From positions 1 to 64,000 of the forward strand of contig ONUH01000004.1 of NCBI GenBank assembly GCA_900321035.1: a stretch of DNA of 64,000 nucleotides. Reading direction: 5' to 3'. The notes under the pieces were generated by a model. That model was not told the DNA's origin. It saw only the letters and a list, made by a program, of their open reading frames with translations, and ran no database searches. Shown piece after piece: positions 59,446 through 64,000 of the stretch. The translations under genes and the position numbers were made by a program. This DNA is from an uncultured Selenomonadales bacterium (lineage in GTDB: Bacteria; Bacillota; Negativicutes; Selenomonadales; Selenomonadaceae). Each line of letters begins with the position of its first letter. Position 1 is the stretch's first letter.

Positions 59446-60639
59446 ATGAATATTCATGAGTACCAGAGCAAGCAGATCCTCAAGGAATTCGGCGTCAAAG
59501 TCCCGAACGGGAGCGCGGCGTTCAGCCCTGAGGAAGCGGCGCGTTTCGCGAAGGACCTTTCGACCGACGTGGTCGTGGTCAAAGCGCAGATACACGCGGG
59601 CGGCCGCGGCAAGGCGGGCGGCGTGAAACTGGCGCACAATATCGACGAGGTGAAGTCGTATGCTTCGGCGCTTCTTGGCAGAATCCTCGTGACCCATCAG
59701 ACGGGCCCCGAGGGCAAGGAAGTGCATCGCCTCCTGATTGAGGAAGCTTCCGACATCGAGAAGGAATATTACCTTTCCCTGACGGTGGACAGAAAGACGG
59801 CCCAGATCGTGATGATGGGCTCCGCCGAGGGCGGTATGGAAATCGAGGAGGTTGCGGCCAAGACCCCCGAGAAAATCTTCAAGGAATATATCGATCCGGG
59901 CGTCGGCCTGATGCCCTTCCAGACGAAGCGCATGGCTTACAACATGGGCTTCCAGCAGTCCGTGATCGCGAAGGCGTCGAAAACGATGGAGTGCCTCTAT
60001 AACGCGTTCGTGGCGAAGGATTGCTCCCTTGCCGAGATCAACCCGCTCGTTGTGACGAAGCAGGGCGAGGTCGTCGCCCTCGACGCGAAGCTGAATTTCG
60101 ACGACAGCGGCCTCTATCGCCATCCCGACATCGAAGCCCTCCGCGACATCGACGAGGAGGACCCGAAGGAGCGCGCCGCGGCGAAGGCGTCCCTTTCCTA
60201 TGTCAATCTCGGCGGCGACGTGGCCTGCATGGTCAACGGCGCTGGCCTCGCCATGGCGACGGTGGACATCATCAAGTTCTACGGCGGCGAGCCGGCGAAC
60301 TTCCTCGACGTGGGCGGCGACTCCACGGTGGATAAGATTGCCGAGGCGTTCCGCATCATGCAGTCCGACGATCAGGTTCACAGCGTATTCGTCAACATCT
60401 TCGGCGGCATCAACAAGTGCGACGTCATCGCGGCGGGCATCGTTGAGGCGGCGAAGGTTGTCGGCCTCCGCGTTCCGGTTATCGCGCGTCTCGACGGTAC
60501 GAACGTCGAAGAGGGACGCCGCATCCTGCGGGAAGCGAACGTTCCCGGCGTCCACATGGCGAAGAACATGGTCGAGGGCGCAAAGCTGGCCGTCGAGCTC
60601 GCGAAGGAGAAAAAGCTCCAGGCGCGCATCAAAGGCTGA
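59446..60639 (+). CDS. sucC: Succinate-CoA ligase, beta subunit
   Basis: A 397-residue ATP-grasp subunit that with SucD interconverts succinate, CoA and nucleoside triphosphate with succinyl-Co[38 protein letters not shown], and [29 protein letters not shown] [20 protein letters not shown] are diagnostic. GAGGGAGG precedes the ATG. Normally followed directly by sucD, but here a repeat element separates them by 221 bp. Confidence 0.95.
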   Translation: MNIHEYQSKQILKEFGVKVPNGSAAFSPEEAARFAKDLSTDVVVVKAQIHAGGRGKAGGVKLAHNIDEVKSYASALLGRILVTHQTGPEGKEVHRLLIEEASDIEKEYYLSLTVDRKTAQIVMMGSAEGGMEIEEVAAKTPEKIFKEYIDPGVGLMPFQTKRMAYNMGFQQSVIAKASKTMECLYNAFVAKDCSLAEINPLVVTKQGEVVALDAKLNFDDSGLYRHPDIEALRDIDEEDPKERAAAKASLSYVNLGGDVACMVNGAGLAMATVDIIKFYGGEPANFLDVGGDSTVDKIAEAFRIMQSDDQVHSVFVNIFGGINKCDVIAAGIVEAAKVVGLRVPVIARLDGTNVEEGRRILREANVPGVHMAKNMVEGAKLAVELAKEKKLQARIKG

Positions 60640-60685
60640 TAGAGACGAATGTTTGCATATATACAACATTGCATCTTGTTAAATA

Positions 60686-60819
60686 GCCTTCCCCTTGAGG
60701 GGAAGGTGGCGCCCGAAGGGCGTCGGATGAGGTGTTGGAACGTTACCTCGAATGGAGGCACATCTCAAAACACCTCACCCACCGTCTTCGACGGTCCCCC
60801 CTCCCCTCAAGGGGAGGGC
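60686..60819. repeat. Four-hairpin modular repeat, copy R2 (inverted)
   Basis: 134 bp. The reverse complement has the same four hairpins in the same order as 36245-36377, with conserved ends (GCCCTCCCC on one side, GGGGAAGGC on the other). It lies between sucC and sucD. Confidence 0.85.
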
Positions 60820-60860
60820 AAGAAATTTTACGCAATCTCTATATGAGGGAGGCAGACAAT

Positions 60861-61766
60861 ATGGGAATTTTTGTTGGAAAAGACAGCCGCGTCGTCGTGC
60901 AGGGCATCACCGGCAAGCAGGCGACGTTTCATACGAATATCATGAAGGAATACGGCACGAACGTTGTGGCCGGCGTCACGCCGGGCCGAGCGGGGGAAAC
61001 CGTGCTGGACACGATCCCCGTGTTCAATACCGTTTCGGACGCCGCCCGTGAGACAGGCGCGAACGTCTCGGTCATTTACGTTCCGGCGCGGTTCGCGGCG
61101 GACTCCATCATGGAAGCGGCGGACGCGGGCATGGACCTCGTCTGCTGCATCACCGAGCACATTCCGGTGCTCGATATGGTGAAGGTGCGCCATTACCTGA
61201 AAAACCGCAAGACGAAGCTCATTGGGCCGAACTGCCCGGGCATCCTGACCGTGGACGAGTGCCGTCTCGGCCTCTTGCCGACCTACATTCACAAGAAAGG
61301 CCATGTGGGCGTCGTGTCCCGCTCCGGCACCCTGACCTATGAGGTCACCTACCAGCTGACGATGGCGGGCATCGGCCAGACCACCTGCATCGGCATCGGC
61401 GGCGACCCGGTGAAGGGCATCGACTTCATCGACGTGCTGGACGCCTTCAATCAGGACGACGAGACGTTGGCCGTCATGATGATCGGCGAGATCGGCGGCA
61501 CCGCGGAGGAAGAGGCTGCCGCGTGGATCAAGGCGAACATGAAGAAGCCGGTCGTCGGCTTCATCAGCGGCCGTCAGGCGCCTCCGGGCAAACGCATGGG
61601 CCACGCCGGCGCCATCATCAGCGGCGGCAAGGGTACGGCTGCGGACAAGATCAAGGCGCTGAACGATGCGGGCATCGAGGTCGCGGACACCGTCGCCAGC
61701 ATGGGCGAGACGGCGGTGCGCGTGCTGAAAGAGGCGGGCCTCTACGATACGTGCCACACCTGCTGA
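60861..61766 (+). CDS. sucD: Succinate-CoA ligase, alpha subunit
   Basis: A 301-residue subunit carrying the phosphorylated His in [17 protein letters not shown] (about residue 246). [19 protein letters not shown], the CoA-binding GVTPGRAG and IGPNCPGIL are conserved. ATG 60861 follows GAGGGAGG; upstream in-frame codons lie inside repeat R2. Confidence 0.95.
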   Translation: MGIFVGKDSRVVVQGITGKQATFHTNIMKEYGTNVVAGVTPGRAGETVLDTIPVFNTVSDAARETGANVSVIYVPARFAADSIMEAADAGMDLVCCITEHIPVLDMVKVRHYLKNRKTKLIGPNCPGILTVDECRLGLLPTYIHKKGHVGVVSRSGTLTYEVTYQLTMAGIGQTTCIGIGGDPVKGIDFIDVLDAFNQDDETLAVMMIGEIGGTAEEEAAAWIKANMKKPVVGFISGRQAPPGKRMGHAGAIISGGKGTAADKIKALNDAGIEVADTVASMGETAVRVLKEAGLYDTCHTC

Positions 61767-61831
61767 GCACATTGCTCTGGCCATTCCATCTTGCCATGGA
61801 TGACCGGAATATGATGAACCAGACAAAAAGA

Positions 61832-61859
61832 AAAGACCGCGCGGCCGCGCGGTCTTTCT
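61832..61859. terminator. Bidirectional terminator between sucD and cstA
   Basis: AAAGACCGCGCGG-CCGCGCGGTCTTT (61832-61857) is a perfect palindrome with T/A runs on both sides, suiting the convergent genes. Confidence 0.88.
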
Positions 61860-61880
61860 TTTTGTCTGTTATGTCGGTCG

Positions 61881-63593
61881 TTATTCGCGGCTTTCCTGGT
61901 GCTTTTTCTTCTGCGCCGAGAAAGTCTGGATGCCCTCGATGACGAGGATTACGGCAAGGATTGCCATGGCGGCGGCGAAGACGAGCTGGAACCAGTCGCC
62001 CCAGAAAGCGCCGCCGGAACCGATCAGCGCAACCTTCTTCATGATGGTCTGTGCGAGGCTCGTCAGCGTCGCCGCCAGCATGAAGATCATCGGGAAGAAG
62101 AACATCTTGTTGTTCTTTTCCACATGGCCGAGCCAGGCGCAGACGGCCATCAGCGCGATGCCCGCCAGAAGCTGGTTCGCCGCGCCGAACAGGCCCCAAA
62201 TGGCGTTGAGCTTCAGCCCGCCGAGGACGCAGCCGATGGTGACCATCAGGAGCGTGCCGAACAGCGGATGCGCAAGGACCTTACGGACGCCCGTCGCGTC
62301 GCGCCAGCTCAATTCCCCGGTCTTCAGGAAGAGCTCGGAGAACATGAAGCGGCTGAGCCGCGTGCCGGTGTCGAGACTGGTCAGCGCGAAGACGGACACC
62401 GCCAGCACCAGGAGCGCATAGATGGTATTGTAGACCGGGGAGCCCTCCGCGCCGAACATCAGGGCGATGCCCGCGCCGAAGGCCGCCGACGGCGAACCGA
62501 AGCCGCCGCTGGTGAATTTCGTGAAGACCATGCCCACCGCGATCAGCGAAACGATGCCGAGGGCGGACTCGATCAGCATGGAGCCGTAGCCGATAGGCTT
62601 CGCGTCCTTCTCGTTGGCGAGCTGTTTCGACGAAGTGCCGGTGGAGATAAGGGAATGGAAGCCCGAGCATGCGCCGCAGGCGACGGTGATGAAGAGCGCC
62701 GGGAACAATGCGCCGATTTTCGTCGTCCATCCCGTGAACATCGGGATGGCGAAGTGCGTCGAGCCCGTGAACGCGGAGACGAAGATGCCGATGACGGCGA
62801 TGCCCATCATCGCGTACAGCAGGAAGCTCGATAGATAGTCGCGGGGCTGGAGCAGAATCCAGACCGGGACGAGGGACGCGATGGTGATATAAACGCCGAT
62901 GAAAATGATCCAGGCCGTGCGGCTCATCATGAAACCGTAGTGCAGACCGAAAACGGTGATCGCGACGATGCCGCAGATGCCGGCGATCGAGGCGGGCAGC
63001 GTGCCGATGCCCAGCTTGTTCGTCGTGTAGCCATAGACGATGGCGAGCACGATGAACAGCAGCGAGATCATGGCCGTCGCCTGATTGCCGTTCGGGTTCG
63101 CCGTTATGCCGAAGGCGTCGCCCGCGGTGAAGAAGGTTCCCGCGACGACGTTCACGAAGGACGCGATGACGAGGATCAGCACGAGCAGCGCGAACGCGAT
63201 GAAGAGGCGTTTCGCCGTCTTGCCCATCGTGTCGTTGATAATCTCGCCGAGGGATTTTCCCTCATGGCGAATCGAGGCGACCAGCGAACCGAAGTCCTGC
63301 AGACCGCCGAAGAAGATGCCGCCGATCACGCACCAGAGGAACACGGGCAGCCAGCCGAATACGGACGCCAGGATCGGCCCGTTGATCGGACCTGCGCCGG
63401 CGATGGACGAGAAATGATGGCCCATCAGGACCACGGGCTTCGCCGCCACATAGTCCACGCCGTCCTCTTTTGTGATGGCCGGCGTCTGCCGCTTCGGATC
63501 GACGCCCCATTCCTTTTCCAGCCAGGAGCCATAGAGCTTATAGCCGAGGCCGAGCAGCGCGAGGGCTGCGAGAATGATGAATAATGCCGTCAT
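61881..63593 (-). CDS. cstA: Carbon starvation protein A family transporter (CstA)
   Basis: A 570-residue protein with about 16 membrane segments. VLMGHHFSSIAGAGPINGPILA and GGIFFGGLQDFGSLVASIRHEGKS are diagnostic. Family members import peptides or pyruvate. The start is ATG 63593 behind AAGGAAGG; an in-frame extension runs upstream through the neighbouring gene's region but has no support. It follows the partial gene at 63611 by 17 bp. Confidence 0.93.
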   Translation of the reverse strand: MTALFIILAALALLGLGYKLYGSWLEKEWGVDPKRQTPAITKEDGVDYVAAKPVVLMGHHFSSIAGAGPINGPILASVFGWLPVFLWCVIGGIFFGGLQDFGSLVASIRHEGKSLGEIINDTMGKTAKRLFIAFALLVLILVIASFVNVVAGTFFTAGDAFGITANPNGNQATAMISLLFIVLAIVYGYTTNKLGIGTLPASIAGICGIVAITVFGLHYGFMMSRTAWIIFIGVYITIASLVPVWILLQPRDYLSSFLLYAMMGIAVIGIFVSAFTGSTHFAIPMFTGWTTKIGALFPALFITVACGACSGFHSLISTGTSSKQLANEKDAKPIGYGSMLIESALGIVSLIAVGMVFTKFTSGGFGSPSAAFGAGIALMFGAEGSPVYNTIYALLVLAVSVFALTSLDTGTRLSRFMFSELFLKTGELSWRDATGVRKVLAHPLFGTLLMVTIGCVLGGLKLNAIWGLFGAANQLLAGIALMAVCAWLGHVEKNNKMFFFPMIFMLAATLTSLAQTIMKKVALIGSGGAFWGDWFQLVFAAAMAILAVILVIEGIQTFSAQKKKHQESRE

Positions 63594-63610
63594 ATGAATG
63601 CTTCCTTCCT

Positions 63611-64000
63611 TTATGGTTCTTTTTGTATATTCGACGCCGCGTTCCAGATATCCTGGACGAGCGGCTTCAAATGTCCTCCCTGCCGATTGAAAAAGAAGGC
63701 GCCCGTGGCGCGCTCGACGACGACGAGCCGGTAATGGCTGAACCCGTGGAGCCCCAGCCGGTACGTCTTTCCGTGGCGGCAAGTCCTGACTCGCGCCTTG
63801 GCGTCGTCGTCCGCCCTTTCGGCGAGGACGATCAGCGTCACGTCGGAGCATTTGTGGCCCGGTCCGGGAGCCGCCGCCGCGAGCCCCTGCTCCCAGGCCA
63901 GCGCGCCCAGCCGCTCCAGCTCGGCCCGGGTCAGACGTTCCCGTTTCGCGAAGCGGACGAATTCGGCGATCCGCGTCTCGGAGAGAGTGATGCCCTTCAG
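63611..64000 (-). CDS. Unrecognised protein, 5' end outside the window
   Basis: An open frame of 129 codons reaches the window edge. The visible protein has a helical N-terminal part (RIAEFVRFAKRERLTRAEL) and a C-terminal beta-rich part (GKTYRLGLHGFSHYRLVVV; GAFFFNRQGGHLKPLVQDIW). I do not recognise the family. It is probably cotranscribed with cstA. Confidence 0.6.
   Translation of the reverse strand: MKGITLSETRIAEFVRFAKRERLTRAELERLGALAWEQGLAAAAPGPGHKCSDVTLIVLAERADDDAKARVRTCRHGKTYRLGLHGFSHYRLVVVERATGAFFFNRQGGHLKPLVQDIWNAASNIQKEP

Noticed and set aside
59152..60669. 505-codon minus-strand frame opposite sucC
   Set aside because: sucC is certain from its motifs; the minus frame is a shadow that also runs into the ATPase gene end.

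Overview
The window looks like chromosome from a diderm Firmicute of the class Negativicutes (a Selenomonas-like organism), at moderately high GC. Firmicute traits are strong AGGAGG-type ribosome binding sites, the rbgA-rnhB-ylqG-like-ylqH-like gene order, and promoters matching the sigma-H consensus. Outer-membrane traits are a TolC-family channel and a subtilisin autotransporter with a C-terminal beta-barrel. The polyamine genes (agmatinase, carboxynorspermidine dehydrogenase and decarboxylase) also fit this class. The species cannot be named from the sequence alone.

Layout. 1-100: 3' end of a 5S rRNA gene and its terminator. 271-8928: a soluble chemotaxis-type receptor, ManC, pyridoxal kinase, a LysR regulator coupled to a FlK-like thioesterase, a DhaL/FakA-like protein that has lost its metal-binding aspartates, agmatinase, and a divergent OB-fold protein/XRE regulator pair. 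9009-11510: spermidine-type polyamine synthesis. 11712-18651: rbgA, rnhB, FliK-like and FlhB-like orphans, yraN, comM, aroE. 18648-27214: a type IV pilus or competence-pilus operon (two ATPases, platform protein, pseudopilins, prepilin peptidase, PilM-PilN fusion, PilO) with no secretin gene. 27298-28440: aroC.

28800-47824 is an accessory peptide-export island. It has an NHLM-type C39 peptidase ABC exporter, a second NHLM ATPase, two membrane-fusion proteins, an ECF-type sigma factor, a TolC-family channel, nine small proteins with double-glycine leaders, a secreted subtilisin autotransporter, and a radical SAM/SPASM enzyme next to two Nif11-like precursors. Three of the peptide units start behind an almost identical 38-bp block, probably their shared promoter. 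The simplest reading is that the peptides are made from dedicated promoters, some are modified by the radical SAM enzyme, their leaders are cut after Gly-Gly by the C39 domain, and they cross both membranes through the TolC-coupled exporter. The protease may act on them or on targets outside the cell.

48472-57735 is a signalling island. It has a SpoIIE-type phosphatase with an extracytoplasmic sensor, two nearly identical STAS proteins, a periplasmic sugar-binding-like protein, a membrane diguanylate cyclase, a dicarboxylate/amino-acid symporter fused to an RsbW-like domain, and a ferredoxin/[Fe] hydrogenase-like protein fused to a diguanylate cyclase. The domain set suggests partner switching that controls a transporter rather than a sigma factor. 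58022-64000: an AAA+/DUF4143 ATPase, sucC, sucD, cstA and an unrecognised partial gene.

Dispersed repeats recur: a 133-bp multi-hairpin element (two inverted copies), two hairpin families between genes, and a palindromic element inserted in frame in both the radical SAM gene and the SpoIIE phosphatase gene. No CRISPR array, tRNA, insertion sequence or prophage was seen.
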